Shown here: positions 7,848 to 15,990 of the stretch, piece after piece
How the letters are laid out: every line of letters starts with the position of its first letter
How positions within the stretch are numbered: position 1 is the stretch's first letter
Source of the DNA: Dysgonomonas sp. Marseille-P4677
Lineage (GTDB): Bacteria; Bacteroidota; Bacteroidia; Bacteroidales; Dysgonomonadaceae
Direction of reading: 5' to 3'
DNA length: 36,318 nucleotides
NCBI RefSeq assembly: GCF_016652235.1
Contig: NZ_JAEPKU010000031.1
Span: 1-36,318 of the forward strand
Position numbers and translations under genes: made by a program
The notes under the pieces: generated by a model
Seen by the model: the letters and a program-made list of their open reading frames with translations, nothing else
Databases searched by the model: none
What the model was told of the DNA's origin: nothing

Positions 7848-9146
7848 ATGAAGTATTATAGTACAAATAGGAAAACACCTGAAGTGAGTCTGCAAGAGGC
7901 TGTTGTGAAAGGATTGGCTCCGGATAAAGGGCTTTTTATGCCTGAGGTGATAAAGTTGTTACCTCAATCGTTCTTCGATGATATTGGCAATATGAGCTTT
8001 CAGGAGATTGCTTATAATGTTGCTGATGCTTTCTTCGGAGAAGATGTCGAGGCTGATGTATTAAAGCAGATTGTCTATGATACGCTCAACTTTGATGCTC
8101 CGGTGGTTCATGTAAATGACAATATATATAGCTTGGAGTTGTTTCATGGTCCTACCTTAGCATTTAAGGATGTAGGAGGGCGCTTTATGGCCCGTTTGTT
8201 AGGTTATTTTATCAAAAAGCAAGGTCAGAAGGATGTAAAGGTCCTTGTAGCTACATCCGGAGATACGGGAAGTGCTGTAGCAAATGGATTTTTAGGGGTT
8301 GAAGGGATTCATGTATACGTGCTTTACCCTAAAGGTAAAGTGAGCCAGATACAAGAATGCCAATTTACGACTTTAGGGCAAAATATAACAGCAATTGAGG
8401 TTGATGGTACATTCGACGATTGTCAGACTTTGGTCAAAACCGCATTTCTGGATGATGAATTAAATAAAAAGTTGAATCTTACCTCGGCTAACTCTATCAA
8501 TGTGGCAAGATTCTTACCTCAATCATTCTATTATTTTTATGCTTATGCCCAACTGGCAAAACAAGGCAAAGCAAAGAATGTGGTATTTTCTGTTCCTAGT
8601 GGAAACTTCGGGAATATTACTGCCGGGTTGATCGCTAAACGTATGGGATTACCTATTAAACGTTTCATTGCGGCCAATAATAGTAACGATATATTCTATG
8701 AGTATCTTCAAACCGCAAAATATAGTCCTCGTCCTTCCGTTCAGACTATAGCGAACGCAATGGATGTTGGAGACCCGAGTAACTTTGCCCGAGTAATTGA
8801 TCTGTATGATCACTCACATGCTGAGGTCAAGAAAGATATATCAGGAGGATGGTATAATGATGATACAATTAAAGAAGTGGTCAGAGATACTTATAAAGAA
8901 ACAGGCTATCTGCTCGACCCTCATGGCGCATGTGGATATCAGGCTTTAATAGAAAATTTGAACATAGATGAAACAGGAATTTTCCTTGAAACTGCTCATC
9001 CGGCGAAATTCCTTGAAACTGTAGAGTCTATTATAAAGCAAGATGTTGCGATTCCTGATAAGCTACGGGCTTTTATGAAGGGGGAAAAGAAAAGTATCAG
9101 TTTGGATAACAATTTTGAAAAGTTTAAAGAGTTATTGCTAAATTAA
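7848..9146 (+). CDS. thrC: Threonine synthase
   Basis: The 432-residue protein matches the threonine synthase family of pyridoxal-phosphate enzymes, which convert O-phospho-homoserine to threonine and phosphate. The PLP lysine is Lys107 in HGPTLAFKDVG. The phosphate-cradling loop ATSGDTGSA and the downstream SGNFGN motif are present, and the N-terminal STN motif near residue 5 is typical of the bacterial short form. In many Bacteroidota it lies next to thrA and a homoserine kinase, but here it stands alone. A 210-base leader precedes it (7638-7847). The leader is AT-rich, with no clear attenuator or leader peptide rich in Thr/Ile codons. A strong terminator follows directly. Confidence 0.95.
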   Translation: MKYYSTNRKTPEVSLQEAVVKGLAPDKGLFMPEVIKLLPQSFFDDIGNMSFQEIAYNVADAFFGEDVEADVLKQIVYDTLNFDAPVVHVNDNIYSLELFHGPTLAFKDVGGRFMARLLGYFIKKQGQKDVKVLVATSGDTGSAVANGFLGVEGIHVYVLYPKGKVSQIQECQFTTLGQNITAIEVDGTFDDCQTLVKTAFLDDELNKKLNLTSANSINVARFLPQSFYYFYAYAQLAKQGKAKNVVFSVPSGNFGNITAGLIAKRMGLPIKRFIAANNSNDIFYEYLQTAKYSPRPSVQTIANAMDVGDPSNFARVIDLYDHSHAEVKKDISGGWYNDDTIKEVVRDTYKETGYLLDPHGACGYQALIENLNIDETGIFLETAHPAKFLETVESIIKQDVAIPDKLRAFMKGEKKSISLDNNFEKFKELLLN

Positions 9147-9150
9147 GAAT

Positions 9151-9184
9151 AAAAAAGCCTCATAAATGAATATGAGGCTTTTTT
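9151..9184. terminator. Bidirectional terminator between thrC and the beta-barrel gene
   Basis: A perfect 14-bp inverted repeat, AAAAAAGCCTCATA (9151-9164) and TATGAGGCTTTTTT (9171-9184), has a 6-base loop. The A-run and T-run flank the GC core symmetrically, so it can stop transcription of thrC (+) and of the convergent gene (-). Confidence 0.88.
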
Positions 9185-9232
9185 ATTTATCTATGTGATA
9201 CCTTTAGAGGTACTTGTATTATATTCAACTAA

Positions 9233-9868
9233 CTAGAATTTATACCCTACTGTTAGGTAGGCATTCATGTTTTTACCTTTAGGATCTCCTATTCCAGTTA
9301 TTTCTTTAATCGTAGCACTGTTTTTAATATCAAGGATATCGGTTAAACCCAAATCATAACCTACTCCAACACAGATTTTATCAAATTCAGCTCCAACGCC
9401 AAGACCTAATCCAAAATCAAATCGTTTCATCTTATAACCTAAGACTTCTACTAGATCATCATTAAAGGCGTCAATACTTACTGCTCCCGCCTTGTATTTC
9501 CCATCGATAGCATATGCAATATATGGCCCTGCATGAAATATCATCTTAAAGTTGTCAGTGACTGGTAATTTATATCCGATGTGCGCAGGTAGTTTCAGAT
9601 AAGACAGATTTATTTTTGAATCACCTTCTTTTGACCCTTCTAACGAATAATCTAATCCCGTTAGTAGGTATAGATTAGAGGTAAAAGCGTAATCTAATGT
9701 CATACCTATATTAAATCCTATTTTAGCATCAGCCTCCAAATCTTCTGTCATATTAGAAAGATTCATACCTGCTTTTATCCCAAAAGTAATCGGCTTTTCC
9801 TGAGCATTAGCACTTATAGTTAATAGTAAGGCAAATGCAATAATACATGTCTTAAGGATAGTTTTCAT
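9233..9868 (-). CDS. Outer membrane beta-barrel protein (PorT/OMP_b-brl-like)
   Basis: This 211-residue protein has a clear Sec signal peptide with predicted cleavage after ANA (about residue 22). The mature chain alternates hydrophobic and polar residues with many Gly and aromatic residues. It includes the FGIKAGMNLSNM start typical of the 'outer membrane protein beta-barrel' family common in Bacteroidota, and ends in YLTVGYKF with a terminal Phe, as expected for outer membrane insertion. It probably forms a small eight- to ten-strand barrel. Its function is unknown; it is not part of a SusCD pair. It converges on thrC, and a -7 element (TATATTTG, 9919-9926 complement) lies upstream. Confidence 0.82.
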   Translation of the reverse strand: MKTILKTCIIAFALLLTISANAQEKPITFGIKAGMNLSNMTEDLEADAKIGFNIGMTLDYAFTSNLYLLTGLDYSLEGSKEGDSKINLSYLKLPAHIGYKLPVTDNFKMIFHAGPYIAYAIDGKYKAGAVSIDAFNDDLVEVLGYKMKRFDFGLGLGVGAEFDKICVGVGYDLGLTDILDIKNSATIKEITGIGDPKGKNMNAYLTVGYKF

Positions 9869-9918
9869 AAACGAATAAATTAGAGTGTTAGTAAAAGTGT
9901 CTTTTAATATTACAGGTA

Positions 9919-9926
9919 CAAATATA
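9919..9926 (-). promoter_or_regulatory. Promoter -7 element for the beta-barrel gene
   Basis: The complement reads TATATTTG, matching TAnnTTTG, about 50 bases before the start codon. No TTG is found at the expected -33 spacing. Confidence 0.4.
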
Positions 9927-9983
9927 TATTTATTTTCAATATATGCTATTCTGAGTTGAAAAATAATGAGTTATCCCATTCTT

Positions 9984-10757
9984 TTACTTCTTTTGAATAC
10001 AAGTTCCTGATTTTTTACTTATTTCTGAAACACTGGTTATTACGACTTCATTAACTCCGGCTTCAATGGATTGAAATGCATTTTCCAGTTTAGGAATCAT
10101 GCCTCCTTGAATTATACCTTCTTTTACAAGCCTATCAAAATCAGTTTTGGTTATATGTGGTATAACACTGTTGTCATCGTTCTCGTCCATCAATACTCCT
10201 TTCTTTTCGAAACAGTATACAAGGCTAACGTCAAATAAAGGAGCTAATGCTTTTGCTGTTTCACCTGCAATAGTATCAGCGTTTGTATTAAGTATATTGC
10301 CCTGTTTGTCATGTGTCAACGGCGCTAATATAGGAATTATACCCTGAGAAATTAGGGTAGATAGCATTGAAGCGTTTACTTCTTTTACATCTCCGACAAA
10401 GCCATAGTTGATATCTTTTACAGGGCGTTTTTCTGATCTTATCATATTCAGGTCTGCACCTGTAAGACCAAGAGCATTTACTCCCAAGGCTTGTAATCCG
10501 GCTACTATATTTTTGTTCACCAATCCGCCATAGACCATAGTAACGACTTCTAAAGTTTCTTTGTCTGTTATTCGGCGGCCATTGACCATATGGCTTTCTA
10601 TACCTAAACGTTCAGCTAATTTGGTGGCAGAACGTCCACCTCCGTGTACAAGTATTTTATTGCCTTCAATTTGAGAGAAGTCTTTTAATAATTGTTTGAG
10701 TGATTGCTCTTCTTCAACAATCTTTCCACCTACTTTTATTATTGTTAACTTATTCAT
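9984..10757 (-). CDS. argB: Acetylglutamate kinase
   Basis: The 257-residue protein is an amino acid kinase family enzyme that phosphorylates N-acetylglutamate, the second step of arginine synthesis. Lys8 in IIKVGGK and the glycine loop HGGGR (38-42) bind ATP phosphates and substrate. NTNADTIAGETA and the C-terminal GGMIPKLENA motif are typical of ArgB. Its length is near that of the short, arginine-insensitive E. coli-type enzyme, without the extra N-terminal helix of arginine-inhibited ArgB. Other arg genes are not in the window. The preceding rpsO gene ends in a strong terminator, so argB must have its own promoter in 10758-10810; I see only an imperfect TATCTTTA there. Confidence 0.93.
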   Translation of the reverse strand: MNKLTIIKVGGKIVEEEQSLKQLLKDFSQIEGNKILVHGGGRSATKLAERLGIESHMVNGRRITDKETLEVVTMVYGGLVNKNIVAGLQALGVNALGLTGADLNMIRSEKRPVKDINYGFVGDVKEVNASMLSTLISQGIIPILAPLTHDKQGNILNTNADTIAGETAKALAPLFDVSLVYCFEKKGVLMDENDDNSVIPHITKTDFDRLVKEGIIQGGMIPKLENAFQSIEAGVNEVVITSVSEISKKSGTCIQKK

Positions 10758-10810
10758 CCCTGGTTAATCTTTTTTTATTCTTATTTGAAATGATGGATAA
10801 AGATATAACA

Positions 10811-10844
10811 AAAAGAGATTGTTCTTGATGAAACAATCTCTTTT
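10811..10844 (-). terminator. Rho-independent terminator after rpsO
   Basis: A 13-bp perfect inverted repeat, AAAAGAGATTGTT (10811-10823) and AACAATCTCTTTT (10832-10844), has an 8-base loop. It lies 23 bases downstream of the rpsO stop codon and ends transcription on the minus strand. Confidence 0.87.
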
Positions 10845-10866
10845 ACAATTTCCTTTACTGAAAGAA

Positions 10867-11136
10867 TTACTTTCTGATACCAAGTTCTTTGATAATAGAA
10901 CGATATCTTTCGATGTCGTTATCCATCAGGTAATCTAGTAAACGACGACGTTTACCTACAAGGCGTCTTAGTGATCTTTCTGTGTTATAATCTTTCTTAT
11001 TTGACTTTAAGTGTTCAGTCAAATGCGAAATACGGTATGAAAACAATGCTATCTGAGCTTCAGGTGAGCCAGTATCAGTGTTAGACTTCCCGTGTTTTGC
11101 GAAGATTTCTTGCTTTTTAGCTGAATCTAAATACAT
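10867..11136 (-). CDS. rpsO: 30S ribosomal protein S15
   Basis: The 89-residue length is exactly that of S15, which binds the central domain of 16S rRNA early in 30S assembly. The hallmark stretch DTGSPEAQIALFSYRI is followed by LTEHLKSNKKDYNTERSL and then GKRRRLLDYL. The C-terminal IIKELGIRK is also typical. The gene is a stand-alone unit with its own good promoter (11168-11197) and terminator. In many bacteria rpsO is autoregulated by S15 binding its own leader; the leader here, about 30 bases, is too short for me to see a structure. No pnp gene follows, unlike in proteobacteria. Confidence 0.97.
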   Translation of the reverse strand: MYLDSAKKQEIFAKHGKSNTDTGSPEAQIALFSYRISHLTEHLKSNKKDYNTERSLRRLVGKRRRLLDYLMDNDIERYRSIIKELGIRK

Positions 11137-11167
11137 AGTTATTATTTATATAATATTAAACGAGGCG

Positions 11168-11197
11168 CAAAGATATGATTAATTTCCCGAAGGACAA
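11168..11197 (-). promoter_or_regulatory. rpsO promoter (TTG - 19 bp - TATCTTTG)
   Basis: On the minus strand, TTG (11195-11197 complement) is followed after 19 bases by TATCTTTG (11168-11175 complement). This is one of the best matches in the window to the Bacteroidota -33/-7 promoter. It lies in the gap between rpsO and the DUF3127 gene. Confidence 0.75.
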
Positions 11198-11220
11198 AGC
11201 TTTATCTTGTAAAATTGATA

Positions 11221-11592
11221 TTAGAAAGGAAGATCGTCTCCACTATCCCCGCTAAAATCTACTGGAGGTGCTGCCGGAGCAGGTTGATTTGATGCTCCAT
11301 ATCCTGGCGCTGCTGATGGTGCTGCCGCTCCTGCCGGATCTACTTTCCATGCACGTAAGTCGGTATACCAGTTTCCGTTATATTCACGGCTTTCTATATC
11401 AAAAGAAACATCAAGGATATTGCCAATCTGTAAGACAGATTCGTTAATCTTGTCTCCCCAGAAAGTCATACAAACTTTTTTTGGATACATCCCATCTGTT
11501 TCAAGTATTATACTTTGTTTCCTCCATTCTCCATTTTTTCCCATTCCTGTTTGTACAGGTAGCACTTGGATCAATTTAGCTGTTAATTGCAT
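11221..11592 (-). CDS. DUF3127 OB-fold-like protein with SSB-type acidic C-terminal tip
   Basis: This 123-residue protein has three parts. Residues 1-85 are beta-rich and match DUF3127 (GEWRKQSIILET, MTFWGDKIN, YTDLRAWKV), probably an OB-like fold. Residues 86-113 are a low-complexity Ala/Pro/Gly linker. Residues 114-123 are SGDSGDDLPF, an acidic tail ending Pro-Phe. That tail is nearly identical in type to the C-terminal tip of single-stranded DNA-binding protein, which recruits replication and repair enzymes. The layout (small OB domain, disordered linker, acidic DLPF tip) suggests an SSB paralogue or SSB-partner mimic. This is inference, because DUF3127 has no established function that I know of. 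It lies upstream of rpsO, and the AI-2E permease gene ends 65 bases further upstream. Confidence 0.82.
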   Translation of the reverse strand: MQLTAKLIQVLPVQTGMGKNGEWRKQSIILETDGMYPKKVCMTFWGDKINESVLQIGNILDVSFDIESREYNGNWYTDLRAWKVDPAGAAAPSAAPGYGASNQPAPAAPPVDFSGDSGDDLPF

Positions 11593-11657
11593 TGTATTTT
11601 TGTTTTATATCGTTCTTTGAAAAAGAGGTGTAAAGATACAAAAAAAATCATATGTTT

Positions 11658-12794
11658 TCAAGTCTCATCGAAGGGGATGTTTTGTTGAGACTCTTCTGCT
11701 GCCTGTATTCTTTCTGCCGCCATGATGAATTCCTTGTAGTATGACAGAAGCAGGGTAGTTAATGGTATTGCAATAATCATACCCACAATCCCAAATAGAG
11801 AACCCCATACAGATAGGGATAGTAAGATGATTGCAGGATTTAGGCCCATTGCCTTTCCCATAATTCTAGGTACGAGAAACAAATCCATGATACATTGTAC
11901 AATGACATATATCAATGCAACTAATCCTAGCATAGCCCAGAAACTATCATCAGTTTGTGAGGCACGTAACCAACAAAGTAATATGGCAGGAGGAAAGGTA
12001 ATAACCTGAAGGTATGGGATCATATGTACTAATCCCACAAATATACCAAACAAAATAGCCATTGGAAGGCCTATGATTTGAAATCCTGTGGCATAGAGGG
12101 CAGCAAGGATGCAGCAGATGAAGGCCTGATGTCTGAAATATTTATTCATACTGTTTTCTACATCAAGTGTTATACGTCCAACCAATGGGCGATATTTCGG
12201 AGGAATGAGAAATCTCCATAGTTCGTTGATCTTATCATAATCGAGTAGAATAAAGATAAGGTATAACAATATGATGAAAATAACTGTTAGCCCAAAAAGG
12301 AATGAAATGGTACTGGAGAATAGTTTCTCTAAAGCAGGACTTATATACTGTATTGTTTCTACGATATTATCTTTAGAAAGGGTAGCTTGCAATTCCTTGT
12401 AATCGATATATCGTCCTATAATGTCTGCTATATTTACCGGAATACCATTGTGGCTAATAGATGATAAATCGTAAGTGGCTATGAGGCTATTTATTTGCCA
12501 TATTTCATTTTCAATCAGTGGAATTAAGATAAATCCTAAGAGTGTAACTATCCCGGCCACAGATAATAGCGTAAGTATTACTGCTAGGGAATGAGCTAAT
12601 CGCAACTTTCTCTGATAGAAACGAACCATCGGATTAAGCATATATGCAAGGAGCCAAGCTATAAAAAACGGTAATAAAACATCTTTTAGCAGATAAAGAA
12701 AATAAAGGCCTAGTCCTATGGCAAGCACGCTTATTAACATCCGGATGGTACGGTCGAAGGTAAAAGGCTTATCGAATGGTTGTCCTAATGGCAT
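11658..12794 (-). CDS. AI-2E family transporter (PerM-like permease)
   Basis: The 378-residue integral membrane protein has paired N-terminal helices (about 18-35 and 38-54) and a third at about 68-93. A large soluble or amphipathic central region (about 95-155) follows. A cluster of helices from about 160 onward includes the family's PYLQVITFPPAILL and VPRIMGKAMGLNPAIILLSL motifs. This is the AI-2E/UPF0118 family, once linked to autoinducer-2 export and more recently, for some members, to Na+/H+ antiport. Assigning AI-2 transport here would be speculative. Members of this family in Bacteroidota are usually single genes, as here. A -7 like element, TACCTTTG, is at 12834-12841 complement. Confidence 0.87.
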   Translation of the reverse strand: MPLGQPFDKPFTFDRTIRMLISVLAIGLGLYFLYLLKDVLLPFFIAWLLAYMLNPMVRFYQRKLRLAHSLAVILTLLSVAGIVTLLGFILIPLIENEIWQINSLIATYDLSSISHNGIPVNIADIIGRYIDYKELQATLSKDNIVETIQYISPALEKLFSSTISFLFGLTVIFIILLYLIFILLDYDKINELWRFLIPPKYRPLVGRITLDVENSMNKYFRHQAFICCILAALYATGFQIIGLPMAILFGIFVGLVHMIPYLQVITFPPAILLCWLRASQTDDSFWAMLGLVALIYVIVQCIMDLFLVPRIMGKAMGLNPAIILLSLSVWGSLFGIVGMIIAIPLTTLLLSYYKEFIMAAERIQAAEESQQNIPFDET

Positions 12795-12833
12795 ATTGGG
12801 ATACTAAGGATTGAGATTTTTACTATATCTTTA

Positions 12834-12841
12834 CAAAGGTA
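12834..12841 (-). promoter_or_regulatory. Promoter -7 element (TACCTTTG) for the AI-2E permease gene
   Basis: The complement matches TAnnTTTG about 40 bases before the start codon. The nearest TTG upstream is 24 bases away, longer than usual. Confidence 0.4.
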
Positions 12842-12878
12842 TTTTATTTTTCTGATTTTTCGTAACAATTTGTCCCTG

Positions 12879-14321
12879 ATGAATGTAAAGACTTTAAAAT
12901 TATCGCTATCCTTATGGTTGATACCTTTTTTCGTATGTGCACAGTTAAAGCAAGCCGGGATACATACATTTCTTGATACGCCTGAACTGGAACATGCTTC
13001 GGTCGGTATTTGTGTGAAAGATATTTCAGGAAAAGAGTTGGTTTCTTATAATGCAAATAAGCTCTACACTCCGGCATCCATCCTTAAGGTGATAACTACT
13101 GCTACAGCCTTAGAAGTTTTAGGGCCGGAATACAGATATGAAACGACTCTATCAAAGGACTTGGATCAGGAGAATAGATTGTTAATACATGGTTATGGAG
13201 ATCCAACCCTCGGTACTAAGCATCTCGACAATATACCCTATATATTTATTTCACAATGGGAAGATAAGGTCAAACAGAATTTCGATTCAACAAAGAAACT
13301 TGATATAACAGTTATAGATGATTATTTCGGATATGAGGGTATTTCAGATAGATGGATTTATCAGGATATGGGTAACTATTATGCAGCAGTGAGCTATGGT
13401 ATAAGTGTTTTTGATAATACTTACCAATTATTCTTTAATACAATGCGTCGCGATACTTGTCCTGTCATCGTAAGAACTGATCCTGAAATAAATCTTAATT
13501 TCCGTAATACAATGACTTTAAATACTACAGGGCAGGATAATGGTTATATACACGGAACTCCTTTCTCGACAGACAGATTGCTTACGGGAAATATTCCGGT
13601 CGAACGTACGGCTTTTAGTATCAAAGGAGATATTCCTAATCCGGGATTGTATTTAGGAGAGGTTTTGGCAAAACGGCTGGCTGATTCGGGTTATACTATC
13701 GGCAAAGTACAAAATACATATAATAGATATTTTGAGAATATGTATCTGAAAGAAAAGGCAACCTTTTCGGAAGACATTTTTTATCGTCATCGATCTTTTC
13801 CCGTAAAAGATATAATAAAAGAAACTAATGTAAGTAGTAATAATCATTACGCTGAGCATCTTATTCGTACTATCGGGAGAACGAAGAATACTGATATTTA
13901 TACCTCTTCTTTGGATGCAGGGATTGAGAAAACTATAGAATTGTGGAAAGATAGAGGGTTAAATATAAAAGAATTATCAATGTTTGATGGAAGTGGTCTC
14001 GCTCCATCCGATGCTATAAGTCCTGCCTTTATGTGTGATTTATTAGTGTATATGTATACCGATAGCAAAAATAGTCAGTATTTCCTCGAATCTTTACCTA
14101 AAGCAGGCAAGGAGGGAACCGTGAAAAACAGGTTAAAGGGTACTCGTTTGGCTGGAAAGGTTTCTATGAAGAGTGGAAGCATTTATGGAGTGCAATGTTT
14201 TGCCGGATATTATATAGATGGAGATAAAAAATATGCCTTTACAATAATGGTAAATAAGTTTACAGGTCAGCGTAGCCAAGTAGTAAAAGCGATTGATAAG
14301 CTTTTACTTTCCATGTTTTAG
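12879..14321 (+). CDS. dacB: D-alanyl-D-alanine carboxypeptidase/endopeptidase (PBP4 family)
   Basis: I chose the ATG at 12879 over a TTG three codons upstream because it opens a normal signal peptide (MNVKTLKLSL to about CAQ, residue 22). The 480-residue protein carries the three penicillin-binding motifs of the class C low-molecular-weight PBP family (peptidase S13). These are SxxK at Ser67-Lys70 (SILK), SxN at Ser319-Asn321 (SSN), and KSG at 431-433 in place of the common KTG. A large insert between motifs 1 and 2 is characteristic of PBP4. The enzyme trims or cleaves peptide crosslinks in peptidoglycan. KSG is an accepted variant. It converges on the SIS gene. Confidence 0.92.
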   Translation: MNVKTLKLSLSLWLIPFFVCAQLKQAGIHTFLDTPELEHASVGICVKDISGKELVSYNANKLYTPASILKVITTATALEVLGPEYRYETTLSKDLDQENRLLIHGYGDPTLGTKHLDNIPYIFISQWEDKVKQNFDSTKKLDITVIDDYFGYEGISDRWIYQDMGNYYAAVSYGISVFDNTYQLFFNTMRRDTCPVIVRTDPEINLNFRNTMTLNTTGQDNGYIHGTPFSTDRLLTGNIPVERTAFSIKGDIPNPGLYLGEVLAKRLADSGYTIGKVQNTYNRYFENMYLKEKATFSEDIFYRHRSFPVKDIIKETNVSSNNHYAEHLIRTIGRTKNTDIYTSSLDAGIEKTIELWKDRGLNIKELSMFDGSGLAPSDAISPAFMCDLLVYMYTDSKNSQYFLESLPKAGKEGTVKNRLKGTRLAGKVSMKSGSIYGVQCFAGYYIDGDKKYAFTIMVNKFTGQRSQVVKAIDKLLLSMF

Positions 14322-14336
14322 AGACAAAGATTAAGT

Positions 14337-14948
14337 TTATTTGCTCATCTCTCTCGATTTATCACCTAGATAGCCACCATGGTGACGTTTAGCATAATCT
14401 GCCGCTGAGAATTTGATTCGCTTCATTGTTCCTACTACAAGGATATCTCCAATTACAGTCATCACTGTGGTTGATGTAGTTGGGGTTAGGCCTAAAGTGC
14501 AAACCTCTTGAGGTCGTCCTGTCAAAATACATACATCTGACTTTTCAGCCAAAAGACTTTCTTGATTACTGGTTATAACAATAAACTTTATATTTGGGAT
14601 GAGATTTTTGGCTAATGAGATCAATTCTATTATCTCTCTGGTTTTTCCTGAATTGGAAATAGCAAGTACAATATCATTTTCTTGCAATATTCCCAAGTCT
14701 CCATGCTGAGCTTCGCTCGGATGTAGGAATACAGCCGAAGTTCCTGTCGAACTGAAAGTCGTAGCAATGTTTTGAGCTATCTGCCCGGCTTTTCCCATTC
14801 CACTTGTTACGAGCTTTCCCTTTCTCGTATGCACTTGTTCTACAATAAGATCTATTGCTTTCGTATAAGCATCAGTGACAGGTATATTTAGTATCGATGC
14901 TGCTTCGTGATTGAGTATAGAGCGTATTTCCTCAGAGTTCATATCCAT
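14337..14948 (-). CDS. SIS-domain arabinose-5-phosphate isomerase-like protein lacking CBS domains
   Basis: The 203-residue protein is a single SIS sugar isomerase domain. The motifs match KpsF/KdsD: SGMGKAGQIA, HPSEAQHGDLG (the conserved His-rich substrate segment), SNSGKTREI, LGLTPTTSTT and the C-terminal HHGGYLG. The family converts ribulose-5-phosphate to arabinose-5-phosphate, the first step toward Kdo for lipid A-core LPS. Full-length KdsD and GutQ (about 320-330 residues) add two CBS domains; these are absent, and the gene ends cleanly without a following CBS-encoding frame. CBS-less forms are known from other bacteria, so this is a natural short form, not a truncation. Promoter TATCTTTG is seen upstream. 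Confidence 0.85.
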   Translation of the reverse strand: MDMNSEEIRSILNHEAASILNIPVTDAYTKAIDLIVEQVHTRKGKLVTSGMGKAGQIAQNIATTFSSTGTSAVFLHPSEAQHGDLGILQENDIVLAISNSGKTREIIELISLAKNLIPNIKFIVITSNQESLLAEKSDVCILTGRPQEVCTLGLTPTTSTTVMTVIGDILVVGTMKRIKFSAADYAKRHHGGYLGDKSREMSK

Positions 14949-14962
14949 TTATTTTGCTTTGC

Positions 14963-14994
14963 CAAAGATACAATTTTTATCTTGTTTTATACAA
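14963..14994 (-). promoter_or_regulatory. Promoter for the SIS isomerase gene (TTG - 21 bp - TATCTTTG)
   Basis: On the minus strand, TTG (14992-14994 complement) and TATCTTTG (14963-14970 complement) are separated by 21 bases. This lies 14 bases before the start codon, between the purE terminator and the SIS gene. Confidence 0.6.
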
Positions 14995-15017
14995 AATGGA
15001 ACTTTAATATAAAAGAA

Positions 15018-15045
15018 AACCCCTGCTCAGTTAAGGACAGGGGTT
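15018..15045 (-). terminator. Rho-independent terminator after purE
   Basis: An 8-bp stem, AACCCCTG (15018-15025) with CAGGGGTT (15038-15045), is followed on the minus strand by a T-rich tract. It closes the rpoN-PAP2-gcvH-purE operon, 22 bases after the purE stop codon. Confidence 0.83.
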
Positions 15046-15067
15046 ACTCTATGAATGAGAATTGTTC

Positions 15068-15574
15068 TTAATTCGTTTTGAATTTATATTGAACTTTAGC
15101 CAGCTCTTCATTGGCTTTTTCAATCTTGCCTTTCAATGTTTCCTTATAAGCCACCAATTTTGTATGCAGATTGTCATCCCCCGTTGCTATCATTTGCAAT
15201 GCAAGAATAGCGGCATTCAGGGATCCATTTATACCTACTGTGGCAACCGGAATGCCCGGAGGCATTTGTACAATGGCTAATAAAGCATCCATTCCATCGA
15301 GTGAAGCGTCGATAGGAACTCCGATAACCGGGATTGGAGTCATTGATGCAATTACACCCGGAAGATGTGCTGCCATACCGGCTGCTGCAATAATCACTTT
15401 TATACCTCTATCGTGTGCTCCCTTTGCAAAAGTTTCCACTCTCTCAGGTGTACGATGTGCCGACAAAGCATTTATCTCGAATGGAATCTCCATTTCATCG
15501 AAAAACTTTGCTGCTTTTTCCATTACAGGAAGATCAGAAGTGCTTCCCATAATTATGCTAACAATAGGTTTCAT
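15068..15574 (-). CDS. purE: N5-carboxyaminoimidazole ribonucleotide mutase (class I PurE)
   Basis: The 168-residue protein is class I PurE, which moves the carboxyl group of N5-CAIR to give CAIR in purine synthesis. The nucleotide-binding GSTSDLPVMEKA motif is at the N-terminus. The active-site segment NALSAHRTPE carries the catalytic histidine, and GMAAHLPGVIA and GVPID follow. PurK is not adjacent. The gene starts five bases after the gcvH stop codon, so both are surely on one transcript, perhaps linking glycine and purine metabolism: glycine and one-carbon units from the cleavage system both feed purine synthesis. The terminator downstream ends the operon. Confidence 0.95.
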   Translation of the reverse strand: MKPIVSIIMGSTSDLPVMEKAAKFFDEMEIPFEINALSAHRTPERVETFAKGAHDRGIKVIIAAAGMAAHLPGVIASMTPIPVIGVPIDASLDGMDALLAIVQMPPGIPVATVGINGSLNAAILALQMIATGDDNLHTKLVAYKETLKGKIEKANEELAKVQYKFKTN

Positions 15575-15579
15575 TTATA

Positions 15580-15960
15580 TTATTTACCAATTAGTTTTTT
15601 ATAGTCTGCTGCCGATAACAGGCTGTCAAGTTCAGCAGCATCTTTTATTGTTATATTTATAATCCAGCCTTTTCCGTATGGATCTTCGTTTATTAATTCC
15701 GGTTTATCTTCAAGTTCAGTATTTACTTCAAGGACTTCACCGGTTACAGGCATTAACAGGTCAGATACTGTTTTTACAGCTTCTACGCTACCAAATACAT
15801 TGTCTTTATCGATTGTTTCGCCTTCTGTAGTTACATCTACAAATACGATCTCGCCTAGTTCGCTTTGAGCAAACTCAGTGATGCCCACTACAGCTTTATC
15901 GCCTTCAACTCTGATCCACTCGTGATCTTTCGAATACTTCAAATTTTCCGGAAAATTCAT
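15580..15960 (-). CDS. gcvH: Glycine cleavage system H protein
   Basis: The 126-residue length is the family's normal length. H protein carries the methylamine group on a lipoyl arm between the P, T and L proteins of the glycine cleavage system. The lipoylation lysine is Lys63 in [12 protein letters not shown], and the N-terminal [12 protein letters not shown] motif is typical. gcvP, gcvT and the L protein are not in the window, so they are dispersed, as is common in Bacteroidota. It lies 30 bases downstream of the PAP2-like gene and five bases upstream of purE. Confidence 0.96.
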   Translation of the reverse strand: MNFPENLKYSKDHEWIRVEGDKAVVGITEFAQSELGEIVFVDVTTEGETIDKDNVFGSVEAVKTVSDLLMPVTGEVLEVNTELEDKPELINEDPYGKGWIINITIKDAAELDSLLSAADYKKLIGK

Positions 15961-15990
15961 AATCTCGATTTTTTTCTCTATGTTATTAAA

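Noticed and set aside
12870-12878. TTG start for the PBP4 gene
   Set aside because: The ATG at 12879 begins a typical signal peptide; the TTG adds three residues without support.
15171-15662. 163-codon open frame on the plus strand opposite purE and gcvH
   Set aside because: It is antisense to two strongly recognised genes, shows no family resemblance, and its frame is an artefact of codon bias in purE.
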